Below, piece by piece: positions 19,333 to 27,999 of a stretch of DNA of 64,000 nucleotides. Position numbers and translations under genes: made by a program. Location: the NCBI RefSeq assembly GCF_017357525.1, contig NZ_CP036172.1, positions 1,896,561 to 1,960,560 of the forward strand, written 5' to 3'. Under the pieces are notes generated by a model. It saw only the letters and a list, made by a program, of their open reading frames with translations, did not search any database and was not told where the DNA came from. Source of the stretch: Methanofollis aquaemaris. Lineage in GTDB: Archaea > Halobacteriota > Methanomicrobia > Methanomicrobiales > Methanofollaceae. How positions within the stretch are numbered: position 1 is the stretch's first letter; each line of letters begins with the position of its first letter.

Positions 19333-20509
19333 GGCGCAACGCCTCGATGGGGCTGAGGTGCGAGGCCTTCCATGCGGGGTAGGCCCCTGAGAGGAGACTG
19401 GTGGCGATGCCGAAGGCCACGCCGTACGGGATGGCGATGAGGCTGGTGGGCTCGAAGAGGAATTTGGTCTCTTCGAGCATGACCGCGAGGGCGAGGTAGC
19501 CGCCGAAGAGACTGAGGACGGCGCCGATGGCGCTCCCGACGAGTCCGAGGATGAGGGACTCGTACAGGAAGATCCGGAGCACTTCCCCCTGTCTGGCACC
19601 GATGGAGCGGATCACCCCGATCTCGCGGGTCCGTTCGGTCACCGACATCATCATCACGTTGAAGATGGAGACGCCGGCGACGATAAGTGAGATGCCGCCG
19701 ATCGCGGTGGTGAAAGTCGAGATCCGGTTGAAGGTGTCGAGGAGGGTTTCGAGGATCGCCCTGGTGTCGAGGACGTCCACCTCGTCCTCGCGCCGGTTGA
19801 GTTGCATCTCGATCGATTCTTTGATGCCGTCGATCTCTTCGAGATCCTCCACCTTCACGATGACGAGGTCCCACTCTTCGCCGCCGTAGAAGTCCTGGTA
19901 GAACTCGTCGGAGACGATGACCGCACGGTCGGGGTTGATGTCGAAGCCAACGCCCCGCTCTTCGAGGACGCCGGTGACCCGGAGTTTCTGTTCTTCGTCG
20001 CCGATCCTGAGTCTGCTTCCAGGGATGAGGTCGTAGTCCTCGGCAAGAATGGCGCCGACCATCGCCCCGCTTTCGCCCCGCAGGTAGGTGCCGTCGGTCA
20101 CCTCCAGGAGGTCGGGGAGGTCGGTGGGGCTGATCCCGTAGACCGGCGCCGCGGTCGTCTCCCCGCCGATGACGAACCGGTCGCTCCCGCTCATGATCGG
20201 GATGACCAGGTTGGACCCGGCGGCCCGCTTGATCTCGTTCACCTGCCGGTCGGTGACCCCGCGGCCGCTCACGGCGATCGGAGGGCCATCTCCTTCTCCC
20301 CCGCCGCCGGTGTGGGCGGTGATCACGATGGTGTCGCCGACGTCGGTGAGGGACTCTGAGATCGAGAGGACCAGGCTGTTTCCGAGGATGCCCATCGAGG
20401 CGATGGCCGCCACCCCGATGACCACTCCGGTCACGGCAAGGAAGGAGCGGAGCCAGTGGAGCCTGATGTTGCGCGTGGCAAACTGGAAAAAGATCATCCC
20501 CCCTTCCAT
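19325..20509 (-). CDS. MacB/FtsX-type ABC transporter permease (first of operon)
   Basis: A 394-residue permease, first gene of the exporter operon. It has an N-terminal helix (FLAVTGVVIGVAAIASMGILG), an extracytoplasmic domain carrying GVLEERGVGFDINPDRAV, and the FtsX-like segment SVTERTREIGVIRSIGARQG before three C-terminal helices. ATG 20509 (MEGGMIFFQ) is chosen, with a weak GGCAGGA upstream; ATG 20497 (MIFFQ) is the alternative and aligns with the second permease. A 14-base palindrome lies 55 bases upstream. Confidence 0.88.
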   Translation of the reverse strand: MEGGMIFFQFATRNIRLHWLRSFLAVTGVVIGVAAIASMGILGNSLVLSISESLTDVGDTIVITAHTGGGGEGDGPPIAVSGRGVTDRQVNEIKRAAGSNLVIPIMSGSDRFVIGGETTAAPVYGISPTDLPDLLEVTDGTYLRGESGAMVGAILAEDYDLIPGSRLRIGDEEQKLRVTGVLEERGVGFDINPDRAVIVSDEFYQDFYGGEEWDLVIVKVEDLEEIDGIKESIEMQLNRREDEVDVLDTRAILETLLDTFNRISTFTTAIGGISLIVAGVSIFNVMMMSVTERTREIGVIRSIGARQGEVLRIFLYESLILGLVGSAIGAVLSLFGGYLALAVMLEETKFLFEPTSLIAIPYGVAFGIATSLLSGAYPAWKASHLSPIEALRHE

Positions 20510-20563
20510 CGCTATCCTGCCAGGGGTGCGCGGCAATAAACGTGCCGGTGAGAGGGGGGCGAC

Positions 20564-20577
20564 TCGAAGATCTTCGA
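20564..20577. promoter_or_regulatory. 14-base perfect palindrome upstream of the ABC exporter operon
   Basis: TCGAAGATCTTCGA is a perfect inverted repeat, 55 bases before the first permease start. It could be an operator for a dimeric regulator. No bound protein can be named. Confidence 0.35.
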
Positions 20578-21076
20578 TCTTTTCGAACTCACTGTCGCTC
20601 GTTCCCCCCGGCATCCCTCCACGGACGAGAGAATTGGTGGGGGCCGGCAGAGTGGTGGATCAAATGAGTGGTCCGCACTGTCTCTATCAGCCGAATCCCC
20701 TCCCCCCACAATCTTCCGAATAAGGGGATCAGGGGCCGAAAGGGCCGTAAAAAATCGTCTTTTATGGCTGAAAATCGGAGCAAAATCCATGAGATTTGTC
20801 GGTATCATATCGCCTCTCTTTCTAGGTACAGGGTGAATGATATCACTCCCGCTCATACAGTCCGCCAGAGGGCGAGGAGAGGCCCATGATACTCTGAGTA
20901 TCTCGTGAAAAACCCTTATTCCGTCAGTATCGTAAAATCTCTTCAGAATGGGCCGGGACCGGTCTGTCTGTTCCCGAAACAGGGGCTGAAATGGGCAGAT
21001 CTCGCCCCCGGTCCCATACGGTTGAGGTGAGAAGAAATGTGAGAGAAGGGTGAGTGAGCGATAGAGTTCCGGCTGG
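20578..21076. other. Long leader/spacer upstream of the ABC exporter operon
   Basis: About 500 bases with no convincing gene between the oxidoreductase gene end and the exporter operon. On the minus strand a CATAAAAG-like TATA element lies near 20756-20768. The sequence around 20590-20720 is GC-rich and weakly repeat-like, but I could not match it to the dispersed repeat family. Confidence 0.4.
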
Positions 21077-22438
21077 TTATCGCTCACCTGGGTTGGTTTT
21101 CGGGTCCTCTGTTTCTGCCTTCCGCTCCCTGATCGCCCTCGCTGCCTGGGCGAAGAGGCCGTGAACACCTTCGGCGAGTGGGTGGACGTCGATAAGGTCT
21201 TCGAGGTCGAAGACGGTCTTATTCTGCCTCATTGCCTCTGCGAGGTAGGTGGCGGTGATCCCGGCGCCAGGCGAGGCCGCCCAGATGCCGCGGAGCGCCC
21301 CGGTCTCAGGGTCAACGAGAACCGTACCGAGACCGGTATCGCCCTTCGGGACCGACCAGAAGGAACCCGGGCCTGCCGGGGCCGGGAGGGAGAGGGCGAT
21401 GCCGTCGTCGCCGTCGTCGCAGAAGGCGAGGTCGTTTGCGAGGGCGAGGGCTTGTGGTACGGCTTTCGGGGCGTAATTCATCTCACGGCCGAGGATGTTC
21501 TCCGCCGCGACCACCCCCTGGAGACGGGCGAGAGGGGTGAGGTACGGCGGGCCGGCGGCGTCGCCCGCGGCATAGACGTCCGGGACCGAGGTCTGCATCC
21601 GGTCGTCGACGACGATCTCCCCGCGGGGCCCCTTCTCCACACCGATGACCATCGAGGTCTGGGGCACGAGCCCGACGGCCAGGAGGACGGCATCGGCCTG
21701 GCACTCTCCCGGCGCCGCGCCGCCGAACGCCGCACCTTCCACCCGATCGCTGCCGATGATCGCGGTGAGCGGGGTATGCTCCCGCACCTCGACGCCGGAG
21801 AGTTCTTTGAGGGCCAGTCGCCTGAGGCGGGGGTCGAGGTCGCCGAGGAATTCCCGCCGAGCAAGGAGCGTGACCTGGCTCCCGAGTCGGCTGAAGATGT
21901 ATGCGAACTCAGCCGCCGAGACCCCGCCGCCCGCGATGACAAGACGCTCAGGGAGGGCCGGCATCGTGCGAAGCGTGCGGGAAGTGTAGACCCCCGGCAG
22001 ATCGGTGCCGGGGAGCGCCGGGACCGCGGGCGCGGACCCGGTCGCGATGACGACCGCCTCGGCCTCGACCTCTTCGTCGTCGATGAAGATCCGGCGCCCG
22101 TCGACCCTGGCCGTCGCCCCATAGCGGACCTCGACGCCTGCGGCCCGCGTCTCCCTGTCGAGGACGGTTCTGATCTTACTCTGGACCTCTCCCATCTCGC
22201 GGAGCAGCGCGGGAAACTCCAGGTGCAGGACGCCTTCCAGCACTCCGGCCGCTGCGAAGTCCCCTACTCGCTCCATCGTCCGTGCGGCGTCGTTGAGGGC
22301 GCAGACCTGCATGCACCCCGAGTTAAGGCACTGCCCCCCGATGGCCTCCCGCTCGACCAGCGTCACCTCACGCCCGGCCTGACCAAGCCTGGCGGCCGCG
22401 AACCGCCCGGCTGGACCCCCTCCGATGACGACGATCAT
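21077..22438 (-). CDS. FAD-dependent pyridine nucleotide-disulfide oxidoreductase
   Basis: A 453-residue flavoprotein of the class I disulfide reductase family (dihydrolipoamide dehydrogenase/mercuric reductase group). The N-terminal Rossmann motif VVIGGGPAGRFAAARLG is followed by the redox-active CLNSGC, and a second nucleotide motif VIAGGGVSAAEFAYIF lies near residue 170. The FAD-binding VYAAGDAAG is at about 295. The C-terminal dimerisation domain is shorter and lacks the usual His-Glu pair at a recognisable place, so lipoamide is unlikely as substrate. It follows the cysteine-rich unknown gene by 4 bases, so they probably work together. Confidence 0.85.
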   Translation of the reverse strand: MIVVIGGGPAGRFAAARLGQAGREVTLVEREAIGGQCLNSGCMQVCALNDAARTMERVGDFAAAGVLEGVLHLEFPALLREMGEVQSKIRTVLDRETRAAGVEVRYGATARVDGRRIFIDDEEVEAEAVVIATGSAPAVPALPGTDLPGVYTSRTLRTMPALPERLVIAGGGVSAAEFAYIFSRLGSQVTLLARREFLGDLDPRLRRLALKELSGVEVREHTPLTAIIGSDRVEGAAFGGAAPGECQADAVLLAVGLVPQTSMVIGVEKGPRGEIVVDDRMQTSVPDVYAAGDAAGPPYLTPLARLQGVVAAENILGREMNYAPKAVPQALALANDLAFCDDGDDGIALSLPAPAGPGSFWSVPKGDTGLGTVLVDPETGALRGIWAASPGAGITATYLAEAMRQNKTVFDLEDLIDVHPLAEGVHGLFAQAARAIRERKAETEDPKTNPGER

Positions 22439-22442
22439 GACT

Positions 22443-23387
22443 TCAGAAGATCTCCACGCCCTCGTCAGAGGGCATGCCCATCACCTCGCCCGTGAAGGCG
22501 TTCACTTCGACGACTCGATCCCTTCCCTCGACCTGCCAGACCGGGACATAGACCATGGCCACCTCGGTGGTGATGTTCTCCTTCTTCGGCTTGAGTATCT
22601 CTTCACGGTAGAAGACCGTGTCGCCTTCCTCTTTTTTGATCCTGACCCGTTGCGTGAGGTTCTGGATCATGGCGGCGACCGCCGTCTCCTCGATACCTTC
22701 GCGAGGGATCTTCGGGGTGAGCACCTCGCAGCCGTCGGGCATCATCGTGTCCACTGCGTCGCCGAGACTCATCTCCATCCTGGTCCCGTTGATCGCATTG
22801 ATCCCGTCGTTTCGTTCGGCCTCGAAGGAGACCACCCTGTTCATCACCGACTGCGAACCGGTGCTTGTGCAGTGGCAGCACCAGTACGGGACGAAGCGGC
22901 ACCGCGCCTTTCCGCGCGTCCCCGAGAGGATCGCCGCGTCCCGCTCGCCGACCTTGATCGGGAGATGACGGATGGCACTCTTCGTCTGCCCGCCTCTCCC
23001 GACCGGAACGGCTTCATCGAGGACGAATTTTCTTCCGAAGATCCGGGCGAGTGCCACCTCCCCCGCGTACCTGGCGATCTCCTCTTCCCCCCAGCAGGTG
23101 CAGTGCTCTGCAGCGAGCGCACCGTCGAAGGTGACCAGGATCTTCCTGCATACCTCGGTATGCTCCCCGTTCCTGAGCCTGAAGGTCCGGTGGCAGAACC
23201 TGTCGCACTCCTCCTGGTTGTCCGAGATCAAGACCACGTAACTGTCTTTGTCGCCCACGGCCGAGAGATCGAAGAGCTCGTCGGCGGCCTCGACCTCGTA
23301 TCCCGAGGCATTCAGGATCATTGCTACAATATCCTGCGTCCTCTCCCGAAGATCGCCTTCCATCTGTTGTAATGGGGCTTTGTCCAT
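22443..23387 (-). CDS. Cysteine-rich protein of unknown function paired with the disulfide reductase
   Basis: A 314-residue soluble protein that I cannot assign. The N-terminal 90 residues (GYEVEAADELFDLSAVGDKD) look like a small alpha/beta domain. They are followed by clustered cysteines EHCTCWGEEE and then YWCCHCTSTGS, which could bind metal or act as redox centres. The C-terminus ends VPVWQVEGRDRVVEVNAFTG, a pattern seen in small archaeal accessory domains. Its gene is directly upstream of the flavin disulfide reductase, which suggests that it is a redox partner or substrate; this is inference. Confidence 0.6.
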   Translation of the reverse strand: MDKAPLQQMEGDLRERTQDIVAMILNASGYEVEAADELFDLSAVGDKDSYVVLISDNQEECDRFCHRTFRLRNGEHTEVCRKILVTFDGALAAEHCTCWGEEEIARYAGEVALARIFGRKFVLDEAVPVGRGGQTKSAIRHLPIKVGERDAAILSGTRGKARCRFVPYWCCHCTSTGSQSVMNRVVSFEAERNDGINAINGTRMEMSLGDAVDTMMPDGCEVLTPKIPREGIEETAVAAMIQNLTQRVRIKKEEGDTVFYREEILKPKKENITTEVAMVYVPVWQVEGRDRVVEVNAFTGEVMGMPSDEGVEIF

Positions 23388-23471
23388 TGAACAATTTTTC
23401 CATCTGTGTCGGCTGTTTATATGGGGAGTCGGAGAGGATTGATCGGTGCTGTGGCTTTTTAGAATTCAAAC

Positions 23472-23575
23472 TCTGTTTGGGGCGGCCCGTCTGATCGACA
23501 TGCCTTCAAGCACGCTCGCACCGGGGAATTCGGCCCCCTGGTCCATGGATGAAGATAGACAGGGGACGGCAAACC
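23472..23575 (+). repeat. Dispersed repeat copy (tail part) upstream of the NrpR-like gene
   Basis: The order GTCTGATCGACATGCCTTCA, a GC-rich middle, then GGATGAAGATAG and GGCAAACC matches the right arm of the repeat at 62865-62950, in the same order and spacing, with many substitutions. It ends about 30 bases before the NrpR-like start. Confidence 0.5.
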
Positions 23576-23606
23576 CCTCTCCCAGCACGGATGTGATGAC
23601 CTCAAC

Positions 23607-24440
23607 ATGAAAACTCGCATGAAAATGGGTGTCCTGACCCCTCGACCCCGTTGGACGGAACCTTTTTTCTATTCCCGTAACCGAGATCATGGTGTGAATG
23701 CTCCCCTGAAGTTCATCCATCATCTGATCGAAGAAGAGGCCATGCAGGTGACCTTCGACCCTGTCGAGGACGAAGGGCTCGTCATCTACAACCTCTCCCT
23801 GATCAGGGAGGATGACTTCGAACCTGTCCTTGCCATTATGAAACGAGCCTCCAGGGCCGGCCTGGCGCCGAGCGACCTGGTCCGAGTCCTGCAGCCCGGT
23901 GAAGGAAACAATATGGCCGTGATACCTGACAGGATGGTCGGGCTCTGTACGGTCTGTTCCATCACCTTTGACGGGGTGATGATCCGGCGGGGTGCGCCCC
24001 TTCACCCGGTCGGCGGCGGCGTGGTCGAGGTCGAGGACGGTGTGCCCAGGCGGTTCACCGACATGCTTCTCTACGACGCCACGACCATCGACCCCCTCCA
24101 GGTTCTGGTCTCCCAGGAGATCACCGACGTCTGGGGAGTGATCCGGGAGGGGAGGGGCAGTGTCCTGGCCAACCTCAGGGAATGTCATATGGAGGCCGAA
24201 CCGACGGTGGCCGGGATCCTCGAAGACCTAGAACGCAGTCGGATCGGCGGGGTGCTTGAGGTGGGTGCCCCGAACGCCCCCGTCCTCGGGTTCGGGTGCT
24301 CGCCCCAGTACTTCGGGATCACGATCCTGGGCGGGACCAATGTGATGGCCGCAGTAAAAGAGTCGGGGTACAGGGTTGAGATCAACTCGCTGCGCGGGCT
24401 CATCGATATCGGCGATCTCGAATCGGTCGATCACCTCTGA
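23607..24440 (+). CDS. NrpR-type DUF128 regulatory protein without a DNA-binding domain
   Basis: A 277-residue protein with the NrpR regulatory domain (DUF128). Visible are TFDPVEDEGLVIYNLSLI, VCSITFDGVMIRRGAPLHPV, GGGVVEVEDGVPRRFTD, TTIDPLQVLVSQ and the closing LEVGAPNAPVLGFG. In NrpR this domain senses 2-oxoglutarate and controls nitrogen-fixation and glutamine synthetase genes. There is no N-terminal winged helix, so this resembles the NrpRII-type partner that needs a separate DNA-binding subunit. The start could also be the ATG at 23622. Its 3' end overlaps the convergent TrmB gene by 10 bases. Confidence 0.82.
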   Translation: MKTRMKMGVLTPRPRWTEPFFYSRNRDHGVNAPLKFIHHLIEEEAMQVTFDPVEDEGLVIYNLSLIREDDFEPVLAIMKRASRAGLAPSDLVRVLQPGEGNNMAVIPDRMVGLCTVCSITFDGVMIRRGAPLHPVGGGVVEVEDGVPRRFTDMLLYDATTIDPLQVLVSQEITDVWGVIREGRGSVLANLRECHMEAEPTVAGILEDLERSRIGGVLEVGAPNAPVLGFGCSPQYFGITILGGTNVMAAVKESGYRVEINSLRGLIDIGDLESVDHL

Positions 24441-25207
24441 CGGGTTTTTCCGAGGTAACTCCTGGTCAACTCCGAATACCTTGAAAAGAATCGTGCGAAA
24501 CCCTCTGACTCGGAATATAGGGCGGTCGGCACCTCACCGTGTCCGCCCATCGCCACCAGCACTTTTTCTCGATCAATAAAGAGCACTCCTGCCATGTCGG
24601 TCCCGCGTGTCTCTTCACGCCAGATCGGCGGGACCGAGACGATGACTTCCATTCCCTCAGGGATCTCGCCTTCCCATGCGGAGGCGATCACATCGACCCT
24701 GACCCCTCTTTTCACCGCGCCGGAGAGGGAGTCCCGGAGGTCTTTGAGGAGGATCCAACTTCCGATGATCTCGACCTGCTCCTCCGCCTGGGCGATGAGG
24801 TCGCGCATCCTGCTCTTGATATTTGCCTCGCCCAGGATATTCCAGATCAACTCCTGGCCGCCCCCTTCGATGCTCGCTCGCTCTGCATAGATCTCCCCGA
24901 GCACCACCTTGGCATACGCTCCTTTCTCCTCGATCTCGCGCATGAGGCTATTGATCGCCTCGTCCGGGGGGATGGCGTTGAAGCGTTTGGGTGTGGTGTG
25001 GGAGACCGTGACCAGGTTCTTCTGGAGGAGGCGGTCGAGGACCGGGTAGACCGATGCGCGCGGCACCCCCGAGATCTCGTGGATCTCGGTTGCGGTGGCA
25101 CTGGTGACCCTGAGGAGGGCGACGTAGACGAGTGCCTCGTACTTGGTCAGACCGAGGGTTTTGAGGGCGGTGGTGATTCCCTGTGGGGGCTGTGGCGGTG
25201 GCGACAT
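24431..25207 (-). CDS. TrmB-family transcriptional regulator
   Basis: A 258-residue regulator. The N-terminal winged helix (residues 10-75, LTKYEALVYVALLRVTSATA and PRASVYPVLDRLLQ) is the TrmB type, followed by a short helical linker. The C-terminal PLD-like sensor fold (residues 120-258) contains EQVEIIGSWILLKDL. It is divergent from the S-layer-like gene, and the 65-base spacer holds a palindrome, so local control of that gene and possibly of itself is likely. The ligand is unknown; classical TrmB proteins sense sugars. Confidence 0.88.
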   Translation of the reverse strand: MSPPPQPPQGITTALKTLGLTKYEALVYVALLRVTSATATEIHEISGVPRASVYPVLDRLLQKNLVTVSHTTPKRFNAIPPDEAINSLMREIEEKGAYAKVVLGEIYAERASIEGGGQELIWNILGEANIKSRMRDLIAQAEEQVEIIGSWILLKDLRDSLSGAVKRGVRVDVIASAWEGEIPEGMEVIVSVPPIWREETRGTDMAGVLFIDREKVLVAMGGHGEVPTALYSESEGFARFFSRYSELTRSYLGKTRQR

Positions 25208-25240
25208 GACAATATCTATTTATATCAGCCAGCGGATAAA

Positions 25241-25262
25241 TGTTGTTACAACAATAACAACA
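25241..25262. promoter_or_regulatory. Operator-like inverted repeat between TrmB regulator and S-layer-like gene
   Basis: TGTTGTTA at 25241-25248 and TAACAACA at 25255-25262 form a perfect 8-base inverted repeat with 6 bases between. The forward TATA-like TTTATATC (about 25220) would place the start of the S-layer-like transcript near 25246, inside the palindrome, which suits repression. Confidence 0.55.
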
Positions 25263-25272
25263 AGGTGAACAT

Positions 25273-26562
25273 ATGGATATCAGAAAGTGCATTCTCCTGA
25301 GTCTCCTCATGATAGCGCTTGTCGTTCCCGCCCTTGCAGGCGTTCAGTTTCTGTACGGCAAGCCGGAGATGTCTGCGGCGATCTCAGGGACAAACGAGTT
25401 TTCTCCAGGTGTCGAGACCCCGATCGCCGTGGTCGTCTCGAACAGCGGAACCAACCCCATCATGGAAGTCGACCCCACGAAGATCACCCCCCAGGACCCC
25501 CCCAACCTGGCCAAACTGGTGAAGGTCGGGCTTGAAGCAGGCGACGCACCGGTCGAGATCAAGTCCGACCCACAGATGCTTGGCGACATACCGGGCGGGA
25601 TGAGCAAACCGGTCACCTTTGTCGTGAAATTCGACAAGGATGCAAAGGCCGGGACCTATGACCTCTCGCTCGTCCTCACCTACCAGTATGTCGACTGGAA
25701 CGAGCAGAGAGATAACAGCAACATCCTCCAGACCGACTACCGGAAGAAGACCGAGAAGATCTCTCTCCCGGTCACCGTGAAGTCTGATGTCAACCTCCAG
25801 GTGAACAAGGTGGAGACCGAGCACCTCAATGTCGGGACCGAGGGATACCTCAAACTTGTCCTGGAGAATGTCGGTGACGAGCATGCCGGGAAGGCGGTCG
25901 CCAAACTGGTGCCAGACGCCAACGGCCCCCTGGTCCCGACCGATGGGAGCGTCTATATCGGCGACTTCAACCCCGACGACGTGACGACCTGTGTCTTCAA
26001 GGTCTCGACCTCCAAGGACGCCGAGCCCCAGACCTATCCCCTGAACGTGGTCGTGGAATACGAGAAGGCCAACGGTGAAAAGGCCACCTCTGACACCGAA
26101 GTCGTCGGCGTTCCGGTCGGCGGCAAGATCGACTTTACGATCGTCTCGACAGCCTCCTCGGTCCACCCCGGTCAGAAGGCAACGATCGAGGTGACTTACA
26201 AGAACATCGGATCCGCAACAGCCTACAATGCCCAGGCCAGGATCAGTGCCGTCGATCCGTTCACCTCCAATGACGACACCGCATATCTCGGTGACCTTGC
26301 CCCTGGCGAGACCGCTGTCGCCCATTACAAGGTGACCGTCGACAAGGAGGCAACGCTCAAGAACTATGGCCTTGACTCAGAGATCCGCTACCGTGACGCC
26401 CTGGACAACAGCCAGATATCCGACACCATGAAACTGACCGTCGGCGTGGTTAAGGCCGAAGGTCTCGGTGCCGCGATGTCCAATCCGATCGTCATCGCAG
26501 CAGTCCTTGCGGTCCTGATCGGTGCCGGGTATTATATAGTCAGAGCGCGCAAGTCGAAGTGA
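25273..26562 (+). CDS. Secreted S-layer-related protein with C-terminal membrane anchor (COG1361-like)
   Basis: A 429-residue surface protein. The signal peptide is ILLSLLMIALVVPALAG. The body is three or four Ig-like beta domains with repeated NxG and AGTYDLSL/NVGTEGYLKLVLENVG patterns. A C-terminal helix (VIAAVLAVLIGAGYYIVRA) and basic RKSK anchor it. AAGGTGA five bases before the ATG fixes the start. The family is common in methanogen envelopes and often accompanies ABC exporters of the MacB type; none is adjacent here. The ATG of the isomerase overlaps its stop codon by one base. Confidence 0.8.
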   Translation: MDIRKCILLSLLMIALVVPALAGVQFLYGKPEMSAAISGTNEFSPGVETPIAVVVSNSGTNPIMEVDPTKITPQDPPNLAKLVKVGLEAGDAPVEIKSDPQMLGDIPGGMSKPVTFVVKFDKDAKAGTYDLSLVLTYQYVDWNEQRDNSNILQTDYRKKTEKISLPVTVKSDVNLQVNKVETEHLNVGTEGYLKLVLENVGDEHAGKAVAKLVPDANGPLVPTDGSVYIGDFNPDDVTTCVFKVSTSKDAEPQTYPLNVVVEYEKANGEKATSDTEVVGVPVGGKIDFTIVSTASSVHPGQKATIEVTYKNIGSATAYNAQARISAVDPFTSNDDTAYLGDLAPGETAVAHYKVTVDKEATLKNYGLDSEIRYRDALDNSQISDTMKLTVGVVKAEGLGAAMSNPIVIAAVLAVLIGAGYYIVRARKSK

Positions 26563-27308
26563 TGTTTCCCTGGGACGGACCGCTGCCTGCACCACATATC
26601 AGAACCCTCGCTGATATGGCTGAGGTGCTGGCCGAACCCATGGGTGCGGGCGGGGATCCCGGCCGACCCCTCTATTTTATGTACCGGGATCTGGCCAGAA
26701 ACGATCACGACCGGGCCTGGCTTGAAGGGCATGTCCTCAGATACGACGCCACGGTCATCCCGCCCGGACGTGTGGGGGGGGAGTATGTCAAGACCAAGGG
26801 GCACTTCCATCCCGAAAACCGGGTGGGCGTGCGTTTTCCTGAGGTCTATGAAGTCGTCACCGGGAAGGCCCACTTTCTCCTGCAGACCTGGATGGCAGAC
26901 GATGTCGTCCTCGTCGAGGGGTCGGCCGGCGATGTGGTAGTGATCCCGCCAGGTTACGGGCATGTCACCATCAACCCGGGCGAGGAGGAACTGGTGCTTG
27001 CAAACATCGTCTCGACGGCGTTTTCGAGTGAATACGGCCCGTATGTCAAACGGCACGGCGCCGCCTACTATGAGATGGCTGACGGTACCCTGGCCCCGAA
27101 CCCGGCCTACGAGGATCCGGCCCCTATCCGCCTGGCGGCCCCGGCGGCGGTGCCGGCCTTCTGTACCGGCCGGAAGTCGCCGCTGTACTCCCTTGTCGGG
27201 AAAGAAAAGTGTCTGGACTATCTCAACCGGCCTGAAAAATATGGTAAGGCCTTCAGCGGGTGCTTAAGAGATCTGGCGGAGCAACCCGCTTGTGCGCCGA
27301 TGCCCTGA
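26562..27308 (+). CDS. pgi: Glucose-6-phosphate isomerase, archaeal cupin type
   Basis: A 248-residue metal-dependent isomerase of the cupin superfamily, interconverting glucose 6-phosphate and fructose 6-phosphate. The metal motif TKGHFHPE, the glutamate of FPEVYEVVTGKAHFLLQ and the third histidine in PPGYGHVTIN are in the right order and spacing. ATG 26562 overlaps the previous stop (TGATG); GTG 26559 is also possible. The C-terminal extension of about 60 residues after the cupin core is longer than in minimal members. Its end runs 56 bases into the convergent NAD synthetase gene. Confidence 0.9.
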   Translation: MFPWDGPLPAPHIRTLADMAEVLAEPMGAGGDPGRPLYFMYRDLARNDHDRAWLEGHVLRYDATVIPPGRVGGEYVKTKGHFHPENRVGVRFPEVYEVVTGKAHFLLQTWMADDVVLVEGSAGDVVVIPPGYGHVTINPGEEELVLANIVSTAFSSEYGPYVKRHGAAYYEMADGTLAPNPAYEDPAPIRLAAPAAVPAFCTGRKSPLYSLVGKEKCLDYLNRPEKYGKAFSGCLRDLAEQPACAPMP

Positions 27309-27999
27309 CTCTTTTGAGAACCAGTTCTTCAATCTCATTCTCCGCCATCCAGTCCTTCTCTGCAAGTGACCTGAGGGCCGCATCGATCTCGTCGTAGGTC
27401 GCCCCGAGTTCTTTCTCATCGGTCTGCCCCGTCCAGAGCCCGGCGGACGGCGGTTTCTCGACGACCCGTGCGGGGAGCCCCATCTCCCGCGCCACCTCGA
27501 AGACCTCTGTCTTGTACAGGTGGAGGATGGGCTGGATGTCGGCGGCGGCGTCGCCGTGTTTGGTCGAGTAGCCGACCAGATACTCGGTCCTGTTGGAGGT
27601 TCCGCAGACCAGACGGTTCTCCTGGTTTGCGACGGCGTACAGGAGGGTCATCCGTGTCCTGGCCATCAGGTTGCCGAGGACATATTTGCTCTCGGTGAGT
27701 CCGGGATACTGGCGGTAGGCCTCGATCACCGGTTCGATGGACATCTCCCTCAGTTCGATCCCGAGGTGCCGACAGACGGCCCCGGCATCTTCGAGGTCCG
27801 CGGGGGGGGTGACCGCACTGGGCAGGGCGATCCCGACCACCCGCTCGGGGCCGACGGCCCTGGCTGCAAAACCAGCCGCCACTGCGGAGTCGACCCCGCC
27901 GCTGATTCCGACGACGATCCCGTCTGCGCCTGCGTTCCAGACTGCATGGCGGACCATCTGGTCCACCGCTTCCATGACACATCCGATCTGCTCGATCAT
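27253..27999 (-). CDS. nadE: NAD+ synthetase (ammonia-dependent)
   Basis: A 248-residue enzyme that amidates nicotinic acid adenine dinucleotide to NAD+. The PP-loop ATP-pyrophosphatase motif GISGGVDSAVAAGF is near residue 31. TSNRTEYLVGYSTKHGD and IQPILHLYKTEVFEVAREMG follow, as in ammonia-dependent NadE proteins; there is no glutaminase domain. The start MIEQIGCVMEAVD is chosen because upstream in-frame sequence is repeat-poor spacer without family similarity. The last 56 bases overlap the isomerase gene tail to tail. Confidence 0.93.
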   Translation of the reverse strand: MIEQIGCVMEAVDQMVRHAVWNAGADGIVVGISGGVDSAVAAGFAARAVGPERVVGIALPSAVTPPADLEDAGAVCRHLGIELREMSIEPVIEAYRQYPGLTESKYVLGNLMARTRMTLLYAVANQENRLVCGTSNRTEYLVGYSTKHGDAAADIQPILHLYKTEVFEVAREMGLPARVVEKPPSAGLWTGQTDEKELGATYDEIDAALRSLAEKDWMAENEIEELVLKRVRASAHKRVAPPDLLSTR

